DNA from: Saccharospirillum alexandrii_A
GTDB taxonomy: Bacteria > Pseudomonadota > Gammaproteobacteria > Pseudomonadales > Natronospirillaceae
Length of the DNA stretch: 64,000 nt
Reading direction: 5' to 3'
Assembly: GCF_043641555.1 (NCBI RefSeq)
Contig: NZ_JBHZRJ010000005.1
Coordinates: 248,001 to 312,000 of the forward strand
Shown: piece after piece, positions 35,631 through 45,060 of the stretch
Layout of the letters: each line of letters opens with the position of its first letter
How positions within the stretch are numbered: position 1 is the first letter of the stretch
Position numbers and translations under genes: made by a program
The notes under the pieces: model-generated
The model's input: the letters and a program-made list of their open reading frames with translations, nothing else
Database searches by the model: none
Told to the model about the DNA's origin: nothing

Positions 35631-35644
35631 ATGCGTTAACGCAT
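35631..35644. promoter_or_regulatory. 14-bp palindrome overlapping the LysR start codon
   Basis: ATGCGTTAACGCAT is a perfect palindrome whose last two bases lie inside the ATG at 35643. It could be an autoregulatory operator or an RNA hairpin masking the start. Confidence 0.4.
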
Positions 35645-36530
35645 GGATTGGAGTTCAATACAGTTTGACTGGAACAGAACACGGGCGTTTCTGATTGTGG
35701 CCGAAGAAGGGTCTCTTTCGGCTGCAGCCCGGTCGCTGAACATGTCCCAACCCACTCTCGGCCGCCAAATTGCGGCACTGGAGCAGGAACTGAATGTCAC
35801 CCTGTTTGAGCAGGTCGGCAAGCGCCAGGTACTGACCCTAAGCGGTCAGAAATTGGTGGGTTATGTGAAGCAAATGGCGGAAGCGGCGAATCAACTGTCG
35901 CTAATGGCGCTCGGGCAACGCACCGATTTGTCGGGTCTGGTCACGGTCTCTGTCAGTCAGTTGGACGCTCTTTATAGACTACCGCCGGTTATCCGGACGA
36001 TCCGCCAGGTTGCACCCGACATCGAACTGCGGATCGACGTATCCAACGAGGTGGCAGACCTGAAAAGGCGGGAAGCCGATATCGCCGTCCGCAGTTTCCG
36101 ACCTGACCAGAGTGATCTGATTGCCCGAAAAATTGCCGATGAGCCCATAGGCTTATACTGCTCACCCCAATACGCCGAGAGATTTCCCGGGGTCAGACAA
36201 CTCAAAGACCTCCGGCATGCAGACTTTATTGGTTATGATGTCAGCAACAGTATTAAAGACAACCTTCGACACCTTGGTGGTGAGCCCGATACCTACCGAT
36301 TTCCGATTATCACTCAATTTCAATTGCTGCACATCGAACTGGCTAAGTTGGACCAGGGTCTTATCTTTTTGCCGACGGATATTGGCAGCCAACTACCGGA
36401 ACTCACCTCTTTGTTTCCAAATGACGAGCCGGTGATGGAGATCCCGGTCTGGCTGGTGTGTCATCGCGAACTGCGGACCAACCCTGGCGTTAATCTGGTA
36501 TTTAATGCCCTGACTGATGCCTTGTTTTAA
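35643..36530 (+). CDS. LysR-family transcriptional regulator
   Basis: 295 residues. The N-terminal winged helix reads FLIVAEEGSLSAAARSLNMSQ then PTLGRQIAALEQELNVTLFE, and the effector domain has VSNEVADLKRREADIAVRS. It is divergent from the NAD(P)-binding protein gene, the standard layout for a LysR regulator and its target. A short GAGG lies 13 bases before the ATG, with the palindrome between. Confidence 0.92.
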   Translation: MDWSSIQFDWNRTRAFLIVAEEGSLSAAARSLNMSQPTLGRQIAALEQELNVTLFEQVGKRQVLTLSGQKLVGYVKQMAEAANQLSLMALGQRTDLSGLVTVSVSQLDALYRLPPVIRTIRQVAPDIELRIDVSNEVADLKRREADIAVRSFRPDQSDLIARKIADEPIGLYCSPQYAERFPGVRQLKDLRHADFIGYDVSNSIKDNLRHLGGEPDTYRFPIITQFQLLHIELAKLDQGLIFLPTDIGSQLPELTSLFPNDEPVMEIPVWLVCHRELRTNPGVNLVFNALTDALF

Positions 36531-36757
36531 TCCGTGATCACCTTTAATAGCCACATATCTGAACTTTCCGGGTAATTCTCGCTATCCCTCAAAGGATACC
36601 CGCCGGAATAACAAAGTGCAGTACCAACAATCTTCAACCCTTAACAGGTGCCAGATGAGGTGTCCGGGTAAACCTCTATTAGACCGAGCCTCTACTCCTG
36701 TATAAAATAAACATTCTATACACTTGGTAACACCGAGTAACGATCTAACCCACTCAA

Positions 36758-38500
36758 TCAACCAAAAACCATTTGATTTCGCCCCTGGTGCTTCGACTGG
36801 TAGAGCATTTCATCGGCCCTCTGCCATACAGACTCAATAGTATCACCCTCCTTCACAAGCGTTGCGCCAATGGAAAGCGTAGTACTGACTGTCTCGCCAT
36901 TACCCGATACGACGGTGATCTTTGCAAACATTTCGAGCAACCGTGACGTGAAGGATTCTAATTTATCCATGGGGCATCCTACCAACAGCAGTCCAAATTC
37001 CTCTCCACCCAGGCGCCCTACAACATCATCACTTCGAGAAAACTCATTCAATGTTTCTCCAAATTTTTGGAGAAGTGCATCACCGGCCACATGGCCATGT
37101 GAATCATTGAATCGTTTAAAGTGATCAATATCCATTCCCAGCCATATCAGCGTACCTGGTGGTCTATTCTCAAATATCTGATTGGTTGCTTTCAAAAACC
37201 CTCGCCGGTTCAAGACCCCAGTTAGCTCATCGGTTAGGCTCAGCGTTTTGTAGCGAATTTTGTCGGCTCCTAACGCTTCAGCCTGTTCTTTCAAGCTACT
37301 GAAGCGCAAGCCCAACACCATGGACAACAAGGCGACTTCAATCAGGGCACCCGCGTAAAAGAAAAAGATGAGCCACTCACTTGGCTGAACCAACCCGAGC
37401 CACATCCAACCCCAAAACCCCGCTGATATGATGTAAAAAGTCCACGCCACAAAAAAATAGCGCGCTAGCGGGTGGCCCATACGCAACGACAGAACCACCA
37501 CGACCATGATGAGAGGCGGTCCGAAAATACCAATAGAAATGGCGACTAGATACCCGTAGAAATTTGGCAAAAAAGGAATTAACAGAAGCAATACGGAAAA
37601 CACCACAATCAGGCCTACCAGAACACGGTCTATCCGTGGTAACTGAGTGCGGACGTTCAACAATTCGCGTACGAATACCCAGGAGATAATCACCGTCATC
37701 GTGCTGGTAAAATTTGCCAGGTAAGATCCAGTACCAATAGCGGGGTAAATCAGTCGAATTAGGCCGGCCATGTCCAGAAGGTAAAGCAAGTTTCCAAAAA
37801 CAAACAAGCAATACGTCAGGTAGATACGCTCACGCGCTCGTACTCCGATAGCAAGGTTATAGCAGAAAGCGAGGATAAACATGCCAATGACCGTACCGAA
37901 ATAGAATAGCGTCTTAACAGATTTCCAAAGCAACCCTTCCAACGGTGTCGCCTTTATACTGAATTGGAACACCTGATCGGTCGTTAACCGTAAATAGGCG
38001 GTCCGCTCCTCAACCGCGGTATCCAATAGAAACGTTAAAAAACGGGCCGGTTGCTGGAAACCTTCACTCTGCGGCCCGCCCACAGCCTCAACCTGCTGCC
38101 ATTGATTTTGCTTGAATTGAAAGGCCTCACCGTTAAGACCGGTATTCGGCAACAGCTCTACCCACAAGCGATCGAACGGCGAAGTGCGCGGCACTTCCAA
38201 GCGCAACCAAATCACGCCACCCTGCAAGCCAATCCAATAATCCGACTTCCAAAAAGGCTCGCCCACGCGCGCCTGTCGCATCTCGTTCCAATCGCTGTCA
38301 GGTACTCTTCTGAGCTGCTCAAAGGTCAACGCCCCCTCGCGATCCAGGAGAAACTCTGCCTCAATTTCTATGGATTGTTCAGCAGATGCGCCCATGCTGA
38401 ATAGTAAGCTCATCAGGATGGGGGCAACTATCAGGGCCAGGAACCGCCTGTAATGCATGTCTGTTGGGACCTTAATTGAAATAGTCGTGTTGCGGGCCAT
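36758..38500 (-). CDS. diguanylate cyclase with 7TM-DISM sensor
   Basis: 580 residues. A signal-like helix (about 17-40) precedes a periplasmic 7TMR-DISMED2-type domain (about 45-195). Seven membrane helices follow (about 195-400), then a short linker and a GGDEF domain (about 415-580). The active site is GGEEF at 498-502, and the inhibitory site RSDD at 489-492 is at the right distance, so it should make cyclic di-GMP with product inhibition. AGGAG 6 bases upstream supports the ATG at 38500; one at 38458 would start closer to the hydrophobic segment. The external cue is probably a sugar or other small ligand. Confidence 0.92.
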   Translation of the reverse strand: MARNTTISIKVPTDMHYRRFLALIVAPILMSLLFSMGASAEQSIEIEAEFLLDREGALTFEQLRRVPDSDWNEMRQARVGEPFWKSDYWIGLQGGVIWLRLEVPRTSPFDRLWVELLPNTGLNGEAFQFKQNQWQQVEAVGGPQSEGFQQPARFLTFLLDTAVEERTAYLRLTTDQVFQFSIKATPLEGLLWKSVKTLFYFGTVIGMFILAFCYNLAIGVRARERIYLTYCLFVFGNLLYLLDMAGLIRLIYPAIGTGSYLANFTSTMTVIISWVFVRELLNVRTQLPRIDRVLVGLIVVFSVLLLLIPFLPNFYGYLVAISIGIFGPPLIMVVVVLSLRMGHPLARYFFVAWTFYIISAGFWGWMWLGLVQPSEWLIFFFYAGALIEVALLSMVLGLRFSSLKEQAEALGADKIRYKTLSLTDELTGVLNRRGFLKATNQIFENRPPGTLIWLGMDIDHFKRFNDSHGHVAGDALLQKFGETLNEFSRSDDVVGRLGGEEFGLLLVGCPMDKLESFTSRLLEMFAKITVVSGNGETVSTTLSIGATLVKEGDTIESVWQRADEMLYQSKHQGRNQMVFG

Positions 38501-38931
38501 GCGTTTCTCCTACCAACTTGAGGCAATGGCCGCCCGTGAACGCACGCCAACACTTCAGACCCTGAACAGGTTTCGTAGCGTACCCAGGTATCATTCTAGC
38601 AAACTCTGCGACGTGAACACTGACCCCGATCAACGATGGTGTGTCACCCATGTCACCTTTGTAAGCAATCCTCCTCCATAAACATGGCCTATCACCGTGG
38701 TGAGCCATGCTCCAGTGGCCGTCGTGGGGCCTAGCGGGGCTTAGCGAGTGGGCCTAGTGAGGACACCCATCCCAGTCGATAGTTGTAATGTGTTTCATTC
38801 TAAACATTGATAGACTGCAGGTAGTCTATGCCAAGCCTGTCGAGAACTGTTTGCATTTTGTGCGGCCTGTCCTAATTGCTCTGTCATTGATAGACTGCAT
38901 TTCTCTATTCAAACTATGCGATGCTCACATC
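38501..38931. other. intergenic region with REP-like fragments
   Basis: 431 bp between divergent genes. GGACACCCAT at 38761-38770 followed by CGATAG matches a REP end. ATAGACT and AGTCTAT (38810-38829) form a hairpin, and CATTGATAGACTGCA occurs twice about 78 bp apart. No gene is supported. Confidence 0.45.
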
Positions 38932-39618
38932 ATGCAACCCCAGGTTGATCCGTTCATTGCCCCCAGGTGTACAGAATCGATCGAGATTCTGTATCAGGAC
39001 GAGTCGATCCTGCTGATCAACAAGCCCTCCGGATTGCTCAGCTTATCTGGCAAACACCCCCTGAACAAAGACTCGGTGCACTTTCGCTTGATTCAGGATT
39101 TTCACGATGCACGACTACTGCACCGACTGGATTTCGGCACATCGGGTATTATGCTTGTCGCGCTTAATAAACAGATTAATGGAATACTCACCCGGCAGTT
39201 TCAGGCGAACACCATTGCAAAGACCTACACGGCCGTGTTGCAGGGACATGTGACGCCCGAACACGGCACGATCAGCGCGCCAATTGCCAAGGGGGAGTTT
39301 CCGTTGCAAGTGATTTGTGGGGAAACGGGCAAGCCGGCGTTGACCGAATACGAAGTGATTCGGCACGTGCAAGTGCCCAATGAAGCAGGGCATCCGGTAG
39401 CCTGCAGCCGGGTGTTGTTCAAACCGCGAACAGGCCGCACCCACCAACTGCGCATTCACAGCCGCGAACTGGGTCACCCAATACTGGGGTGTGATCTTTA
39501 TGCCAGTGATGCTGCCTATTCGCTGGCAAGCCGGCTAATGCTACATGCAACCTCTCTGGCCTTTGAGCACCCTCTAACCGGCAAGCGTATAACCGCCCGC
39601 TGTCAAACACCTTTTTGA
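38932..39618 (+). CDS. RluA-family pseudouridine synthase
   Basis: 228 residues, short for RluA/RluC/RluD because the S4 domain is missing. It begins with a strand-rich segment ending ILLINKPSGLLSLSG. The catalytic motif is LLHRLDFGTSGIMLV with D67 as the nucleophilic aspartate, and the C-terminal RTGRTHQLRIHSRELGHPILG is complete. It converts uridine to pseudouridine in 23S rRNA or tRNA; RluA itself has similar size. The ATG at 38932 is chosen because family similarity starts there, although its ribosome site is poor. A decayed RAYT fragment follows its stop. Confidence 0.88.
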   Translation: MQPQVDPFIAPRCTESIEILYQDESILLINKPSGLLSLSGKHPLNKDSVHFRLIQDFHDARLLHRLDFGTSGIMLVALNKQINGILTRQFQANTIAKTYTAVLQGHVTPEHGTISAPIAKGEFPLQVICGETGKPALTEYEVIRHVQVPNEAGHPVACSRVLFKPRTGRTHQLRIHSRELGHPILGCDLYASDAAYSLASRLMLHATSLAFEHPLTGKRITARCQTPF

Positions 39619-39664
39619 GAATTGCACAGCATCGCTTGTCATTGAATGGCAAGCGACCTTACCC

Positions 39665-39796
39665 AGAGGTGTATTCGCTCGATCTCTGCGCCTGCAGTTA
39701 TGTCCAACCATTACCACATAGTGCTGCATATCAATGCCGAGAAAGCCAATGCTTGGCCGGATACCCAAGTCATTCACCACTGGCATACGCTCTAAG
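39665..39796 (+). pseudogene. RAYT transposase fragment
   Basis: Closely resembles codons around the HUH motif of the intact RAYT at 49414 (SNHYH, then HINAEKA). It has no start, carries frame damage and ends in a premature stop after HHWHTL. About 130 bp survive, inserted after the RluA-type gene. Confidence 0.75.
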
Positions 39797-39867
39797 CCGC
39801 CTAACGCGAGTGCCTGGATAGCCCACGCTGATAACGCCGAAATCTTCGGCTTCAAGGCAACTTGCCT

Positions 39868-40269
39868 TCACTGATTGTCTATTGACGCGACCGTCTCCCG
39901 AAAATAGTCCATTCGACCAGCGTTGCTGTGAGAAAGAAGCATGTTACGAGTTCGAACCATTTTCTGGCGCACCGCATAATAGAACGTCTGCCTGAATTCA
40001 GTCAGCACCCAACCTTCGCCAAGATCATGGCTCTGCATAGTTTCAATGTGCGTACCACGGGGAAAGACCTCGAGCCCAAGACGTTGCAGGACAGACATCA
40101 ATTCAGTTTTGTCGCGCGCGCATTGCCAACTGACATCGGTCTCGTCCCGATAGTGATCAATGCGGAAATCGATTGTGTCATCAACGCGGGAAAGTAACGC
40201 TTCTCCATCTCCGCCTGCAAAGGCCAGCAGGAGGTTTTCGATGGTTTCAATTGAGGACTCTTGCTGCAT
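39868..40269 (-). CDS. SnoaL/NTF2-like small protein
   Basis: 133 residues with the NTF2-like pattern: a helix-rich start (IETIENLLLAFAGGDGEALL), IDFRIDHYRD, then GEGWVLTEFRQTFYYAVRQK. Such proteins are isomerases, cyclases or binding proteins. GGAG lies 7 bases before the ATG. It is divergent from the LysR gene at 40377, with an ATATG-N11-CATAT element between, so that regulator probably controls it. The helical start is less regular than in typical SnoaL enzymes, and catalytic residues are not obvious. Confidence 0.65.
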   Translation of the reverse strand: MQQESSIETIENLLLAFAGGDGEALLSRVDDTIDFRIDHYRDETDVSWQCARDKTELMSVLQRLGLEVFPRGTHIETMQSHDLGEGWVLTEFRQTFYYAVRQKMVRTRNMLLSHSNAGRMDYFRETVASIDNQ

Positions 40270-40330
40270 GATGATGCTCCATTCATGTGTAGGGAGTGCT
40301 CAATGTAAAGCAGATCAAGCATTAGTTAAA

Positions 40331-40351
40331 ATATGTTATAACTCTTCATAT
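40331..40351. promoter_or_regulatory. LysR-type operator
   Basis: ATATG-N11-CATAT inverted repeat between the divergent SnoaL-like and LysR genes, about 26 bp before the LysR start. Confidence 0.5.
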
Positions 40352-40376
40352 GAAATAATTAGACTATGGATACTCC

Positions 40377-41231
40377 ATGCTTGATATGCGCAATATGCGA
40401 TACTTCGTCGCCACCTACGAAGAAGGCTCAATTACCGCTGCTGCAAAGCGCTGCTTTATCGCTCAACCATCGATCTCTAATGCCATCCTGCAACTTGAGG
40501 AGAGTCTGGGCACCCGCCTTTTCATTCGTCATAAAAAGGGCGTACGGGCCACGCAGGAAGGCCATGACCTGTATCCGCTGGTCAGGCGGTTGCTGGCAGA
40601 AGCGGACGCGATAGGCGAACATTTTCGACGTTCGACGACACCGGCTATACGCCTGGGAATGCTACCTACCTTACCCGGGCGGCGCGTAGAACAGATCGTG
40701 CACGAGATACGTTGCACCGCACCGGGTGCAGCGATCTATCTGGTCAATTCGCAGGCAGAATGTGATTTGTGTTTTACCATACGGGAGTATGTACCCGTCG
40801 ATTGGCAGTTCCAGTCGTTATGGCGTGAGGATTACGTATTGGCATTGCCTGAAAGCTCACATCTGGCACTGCATGATGAGCTGACGGCTGATGATCTGTC
40901 AGGCATGCCTCTAATTGGCCGGGTGCACTGCGAACTCAAAGACAGAGTGCAGCAACGTCTGGAGCAAGAATACCAGCTGGATGCTGATCTGCGCGCGAGC
41001 ACTGACAACGATGACTGGGCGCTAACACTGGTGGCCTGCGGCATGGGGGTTGCCATCGTACCGGAAAGTGTTGCTGCCAGCAGGCAGGATGTCCTGGTAC
41101 GACGCCCGCCCATACTCGCCGATCTAAATCGAGAAGTTGGTGTTGCCTTCCATCCTACAGCACTCCATCAGCTTGAATTCGTAAAACCACTGGTATCGAA
41201 GCTGCGTACTTTACGTTGGAAGCCAGCTTAG
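40377..41231 (+). CDS. LysR-family transcriptional regulator
   Basis: 284 residues. Winged helix: MRNMRYFVATYEEGSITAAA followed by QPSISNAILQLEESLG. The effector domain has the late WALTLVACGMGVAIVPES typical of LysR proteins. It is divergent from the SnoaL-like gene and followed directly by a RAYT 3' fragment. Confidence 0.9.
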   Translation: MLDMRNMRYFVATYEEGSITAAAKRCFIAQPSISNAILQLEESLGTRLFIRHKKGVRATQEGHDLYPLVRRLLAEADAIGEHFRRSTTPAIRLGMLPTLPGRRVEQIVHEIRCTAPGAAIYLVNSQAECDLCFTIREYVPVDWQFQSLWREDYVLALPESSHLALHDELTADDLSGMPLIGRVHCELKDRVQQRLEQEYQLDADLRASTDNDDWALTLVACGMGVAIVPESVAASRQDVLVRRPPILADLNREVGVAFHPTALHQLEFVKPLVSKLRTLRWKPA

Positions 41232-41232
41232 G

Positions 41233-41285
41233 GGGTTGGTTGATACCGCTATCTCAATTAAAGCTAAATGTCAGCAGTTCGGTAT
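41233..41285 (+). pseudogene. RAYT C-terminal fragment
   Basis: The sequence encodes TAISIKAK then QQFG, matching the last 25 codons of the RAYT at 49414 with substitutions; nothing else of the gene remains. It lies just after the LysR stop at 41231. Confidence 0.65.
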
Positions 41286-41315
41286 GTGTCGATCGGGACC
41301 GACTTAATTGTCGCT

Positions 41316-42245
41316 CTATGAGTCTGGCGCTACGCCTGTCCAATCAGTCGCTAGATGCTCAACCATCAATTCAGTTAACCAATCCATAAACACACGCACT
41401 CTTCGGGCCATCGCTCGTCTGTGCGGGTATAACAGAGATATATCCATGGGCTCGGCCGGAAAACTTGGCATTACCTGCACTAACTCGCCCCGTGCCAGGT
41501 AGTCTTTAACTCCGATAAAGGGCACTTGGATCATTCCCAAGCCGGACAAACAGGCGTAAAGATAGGTCTCCGTACTGTTCACCGTTAATGCGGCCGACAT
41601 GGGTATATCCCTGCATGCCCTTCCATCCCAATATTCCCATCCCGGCTCGGCACGTCCCAAGGTTTGGCCATAATGGACTAGCTTATGTTGCGCCAAATCC
41701 TCCAATGTTTCAGGAGTGCCGTAGCGCGCCAAATAAGCTGGACTGGCACAATTAACCACCGCCAGCCGGCCCAATGGCCGCGCAATAAGGCTGGAGTCGG
41801 TCAGGGTGCCGACTCGAAACACACAATCGAACCCTTCTCGTACTAAATCTACCCGCCGGTCGGTCGTGCTCAATTCCAGCTCAATACCCGGATAACGCTG
41901 TTGAAAGTCCAACAGATACGGCAAGACCAGACGACAAGCACTGCCCGTCGGCATATCTACGCGAACCCGCCCGGTCAGTAGCCGCTCTTCACGGTGAAAC
42001 AGCGTGGTTGCATCTTCTACATCTGCCAGGAGGCCGCGACAGCGTTCGTAGAAGACCTCGCCATCCTGCGTGAGGTGAACCCGCCGAGTGGTGCGGTTGA
42101 GCAGGCGCGTGCCCAGCCACCCCTCCAATTGCTTAACCGCTTCTGAAACGCTGGCTTTAGGCATCCCCAAGCTGGCTGCCGCTTGCGTGAAACTAGCCAG
42201 CTCTGCCACGCGGACAAACACCTCCATTCGCTCCAATCGATCCAT
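41316..42245 (-). CDS. LysR-family transcriptional regulator
   Basis: 309 residues. HTH: VFVRVAELASFTQAAASLGM followed by PKASVSEAVKQLEGWLG; the effector domain has REGFDCVFRVGTLTDSSL. AGGTGG lies 5 bases before the ATG. It is divergent from the SDR gene at 42362 and separated from it by a perfect LysR-type operator, so it very probably controls the SDR. Confidence 0.92.
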   Translation of the reverse strand: MDRLERMEVFVRVAELASFTQAAASLGMPKASVSEAVKQLEGWLGTRLLNRTTRRVHLTQDGEVFYERCRGLLADVEDATTLFHREERLLTGRVRVDMPTGSACRLVLPYLLDFQQRYPGIELELSTTDRRVDLVREGFDCVFRVGTLTDSSLIARPLGRLAVVNCASPAYLARYGTPETLEDLAQHKLVHYGQTLGRAEPGWEYWDGRACRDIPMSAALTVNSTETYLYACLSGLGMIQVPFIGVKDYLARGELVQVMPSFPAEPMDISLLYPHRRAMARRVRVFMDWLTELMVEHLATDWTGVAPDS

Positions 42246-42257
42246 TTCACCACCTAT

Positions 42258-42276
42258 TGTTCGTGTTTGACGAACA
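42258..42276. promoter_or_regulatory. LysR-type operator between regulator and SDR
   Basis: TGTTCGT-GTTTG-ACGAACA, a perfect 7-bp inverted repeat with a 5-bp spacer, begins 13 bp upstream of the LysR start and lies about 90 bp from the SDR start. Confidence 0.65.
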
Positions 42277-42361
42277 GCATAACCAAGAAACCCGTGTTTA
42301 TTAAATTATTTCTGATCAATAACCTAGTCCGTGCACAATCACTCAACGAGGAGCATGAAAG

Positions 42362-43120
42362 ATGACAACCCCAATCGCTTTGATAACCGGCGGCAGTCGT
42401 GGCCTGGGTCGCAGCATGGTACTGAACCTGGCCCGCAAAGGCGTCGATGTGATTTTTACTTATCGTCAACGTGAAGCTGAAGCTGCAGAGCTGGTCCGCG
42501 CGGTAAACGATATTGGCCAGCAGGCTGCGGCACTGCAGTTGGATGTGGGCAAAAGCACAGGCTTTGAAGCCTTCACCACCCAGCTACGTCAAACTCTGCG
42601 TGACCAATGGCACCGCGACAGAATCAATTACCTGGTTAACAACGCCGGTATCGGTGTGCATAAGAGTTTCGAGGAGACCAACGAAGAAGAGTTCGACCAG
42701 TTGATGAATGTTCATTTAAAAGGCCCCTTCTTCCTCACCCAACACGTGCTGCCGCTTATGGAGGATGGCGGCGCAATTCTGAATGTCTCAAGCGGACTTG
42801 TCCGCTTCGCTATACAAGGTTACGCCGCCTACGCCACCATGAAGGGTGGTATCGAGGTGTTAACACGCTATCTGGCAAAAGAATTGGGCGAAAGGCACAT
42901 TCGTGTGAACGCACTCGCACCCGGGGCAATCGCGACGGATTTTGGAGAAGGGGCCGTGCGTGACAACCCGGAACTCAATCAGTTCTTAACCAGCCAAACC
43001 GCCTTGGGACGCGTTGGCCAGGCAGAAGACATAGGGCCAATAGTGGCAAACCTGCTTCATGAGGAAAACCGATGGATAACCGCTCAACGCATCGAAGCCT
43101 CCGGCGGGATGTTCTTGTAG
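42362..43120 (+). CDS. short-chain dehydrogenase/reductase (classical SDR)
   Basis: 252 residues. Cofactor motif TGGSRGLG at 9-16, NNAG at 93-96, catalytic S144, Y157 and K161 (YATMK), and the late VNALAPGAIATDFG. FTYRQREAEAAELV after the second strand suggests NADPH. GAGGAG lies 9 bases before the ATG. The substrate is a small carbonyl or alcohol, unspecified. Probable target of the divergent LysR regulator. Confidence 0.93.
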   Translation: MTTPIALITGGSRGLGRSMVLNLARKGVDVIFTYRQREAEAAELVRAVNDIGQQAAALQLDVGKSTGFEAFTTQLRQTLRDQWHRDRINYLVNNAGIGVHKSFEETNEEEFDQLMNVHLKGPFFLTQHVLPLMEDGGAILNVSSGLVRFAIQGYAAYATMKGGIEVLTRYLAKELGERHIRVNALAPGAIATDFGEGAVRDNPELNQFLTSQTALGRVGQAEDIGPIVANLLHEENRWITAQRIEASGGMFL

Positions 43121-43450
43121 GTAGTTATTGAACACCCTTATCTAATAGCAGTATGAACGCTGGACACCATCTCGATCGACCTTCGTCGCGGTGTCCCTTT
43201 ATCTAACCAAGGACTACCCTGGGCACCCACCGGAGCTCCAATGCTACCGAGGCACCCACCTAAATTCATCAACAGTAACTATCTGAGGCAAGCTCTTGAT
43301 AGCTGTCTAATTTGGATGTCCAGTGAATCGGGACCGTTGAATGCCGGTGACCAATGTACATATTTAATCAGACTCTAAATAAAAAAGGCAGCCCCTGAAA
43401 GGCTGCCTTCCTGACTATCCTACAGAATAATCTCGATCTAACTTGCAAGA
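43121..43450. other. intergenic region with degraded REP-like sequence and terminator
   Basis: 330 bp between convergent genes. GGACACC, GGCACCCACC and GATAGCTGTCTAATTTGG-type fragments around 43170-43320 look like decayed REP elements. The terminator at 43381-43409 belongs to the lipoprotein gene. Confidence 0.5.
43381..43409 (-). terminator. intrinsic terminator of lipoprotein gene
   Basis: Minus strand: GGCAGCC, 7-base loop, GGCTGCC, then TTTTTT. It lies 42 bp beyond the stop codon. Textbook factor-independent terminator. Confidence 0.9.
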
Positions 43451-44701
43451 TTACTCAATGGTATTAACAATAGTTAACGTACCGTCAAATGTTAAGACGT
43501 TCCACTGATAACCCACACCTTCCGGGGGAGTCATTTGCGCTATAAGTCCAGTATCATCGTAAAGCGAGACTTCTACATCAGAGTTACTGAAGCGGAAGTT
43601 ACTGCCTCCAGAATACGAGTAAATGTAATAAGTGTAGGTACCGGTTTTTACATTGGTGATTGTGATCGTTTCAGGCCCGTAAGCTGATGCGTCATCGCGA
43701 TCCAGCGAGGCTCCGTCTACAGATTTTTTCCCGTAGAAAAGATGTTCGGTACTTGCGCCGTTAGGTACCAGCAAATGCGAATCCAAATCCCGAGGTGTTG
43801 ACCCCCAGGTAAGTACCAGTCGCATCTGACCTTCCGGCAACGACGGGGCGATAGCAAGGTACTGAGACAGTGTACTCATACCTTCAATGGTAATGTTCTT
43901 GTATGCGGTTGAGTACCCAGCCAGCACGACCTCGACGGTATAGTCACCGGCTTCGACGTTTGAGAATTCGTACTCACCCTGGGCATTTGTACTGCCAGTT
44001 TCTGAGATATCACCGGCTTTTACATCGTGGCCAGAGCGCAAATTGATGGCGGTATTTGCCAGGCGATCACCTGTGATGGCATCTGACACATGACCAGTCA
44101 TGTCGCCGTAGCACTCCAACGTCTGAGTGTTCGTAACTTCCACTGGTTCTGCGGGAGTCTTAACGGTTAACGTATAGTCACCGGAGCCATAATCCGCCGT
44201 TAAGAAGATGGTTAGTTCGGTCATGCCTGCCGGAACAGTATAATTAATCTTCTTGACATTATCGCCGCTGGTATTATCCACCACGAAGTCATCACCGTTT
44301 TTCAAATAGATGTGATTGGTGGTTCCCTGGTTATACTCAAACTGGATATCGATAACCTGACCTTCTACTACGCTCACTAGGTAATAATCATCGAAGTCAG
44401 TCCCGGGCACCCCAACTGCGTTCCCGGATAGGTAGCCAGATATATTAGAATTAACCGAGATAACCTGAGCTTGGGCACCTGTATCGTTCGGTTCGGTATC
44501 ATCAACGTCCGTCAACACCACCTCAGGAACGATGGTGGTCGTAACCGTTTCTGTTCTGCAGAAATTTTCTTCAGTATTAGTATCAGTATTTCCACCCGTT
44601 GAAGCACTATCCTCATCATCGGTGGACTCAGGTATACAAGCAGTAAGCAATAAAACAGACAGAGATGCAGCCGTTAGCATCTTAAACTTGTCAATTTGCA
44701 T
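43451..44701 (-). CDS. surface lipoprotein with carboxypeptidase-regulatory-like and DUF2135/YfaP-like domains
   Basis: 416 residues with a lipoprotein signal ending LLLTAC. Order: Ser/Asp/Thr-rich linker (about 20-50), a pre-peptidase C-terminal-like beta domain (about 60-160, SNISGYLSG, then DDYYLVSVVEGQVIDIQFEY), a carboxypeptidase-regulatory-like fold (about 170-260, GHVSDAITGDRLANTAINLR), and a DUF2135-type domain (about 275-410, LTWGSTPRDLDSHLLVPNG). The combination fits an outer-membrane or surface binding protein. The ATG at 44701 gives a proper signal peptide. It marks the left shoulder of the accessory island. Confidence 0.8.
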   Translation of the reverse strand: MQIDKFKMLTAASLSVLLLTACIPESTDDEDSASTGGNTDTNTEENFCRTETVTTTIVPEVVLTDVDDTEPNDTGAQAQVISVNSNISGYLSGNAVGVPGTDFDDYYLVSVVEGQVIDIQFEYNQGTTNHIYLKNGDDFVVDNTSGDNVKKINYTVPAGMTELTIFLTADYGSGDYTLTVKTPAEPVEVTNTQTLECYGDMTGHVSDAITGDRLANTAINLRSGHDVKAGDISETGSTNAQGEYEFSNVEAGDYTVEVVLAGYSTAYKNITIEGMSTLSQYLAIAPSLPEGQMRLVLTWGSTPRDLDSHLLVPNGASTEHLFYGKKSVDGASLDRDDASAYGPETITITNVKTGTYTYYIYSYSGGSNFRFSNSDVEVSLYDDTGLIAQMTPPEGVGYQWNVLTFDGTLTIVNTIE

Positions 44702-44880
44702 AGATATTCTCTTCGGTAAAGGCCGGGGAATACTAGGGGACCCTAGCACTGGTCAGAACGTGAGATTCTAAACAATCCGCAAATTAAAGGTATCCATTTT
44801 CACGTTTTAGTGTGTGAAGTTTGTAAGGCAAACCTTCCTAATTGACGGATAATTGACACTTTTTATCCAGCTGGGCACAG

Positions 44881-45058
44881 GTGACTAATATGGGTGCTCG
44901 GGAGCTGATGCCCCTGGGCCTGTCCAACAAGGCGATTGCCGCCCAGCTCCCCCTCCAAGGTGCGGGAATACGCCTGCGACCTGCTGCTGCGGTTTGACTG
45001 GGACACCCGAACCCAGGCTGTGCTCAAGGCTCGGCGGCTGGGGTGCATCCTCGACTGA
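44881..45058 (+). pseudogene. LuxR-type HTH gene remnant, frameshifted
   Basis: The plus strand encodes RELMPLGLSNKAIAAQL, the helix-turn-helix start of LuxR-type output domains. After a run of C around 44948 the reading continues in another frame as SKVREYACDLLLRFDWDTR, ending at a stop at 45056-45058. The rest of the regulator is missing. Confidence 0.6.
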
Positions 45059-45060
45059 CG

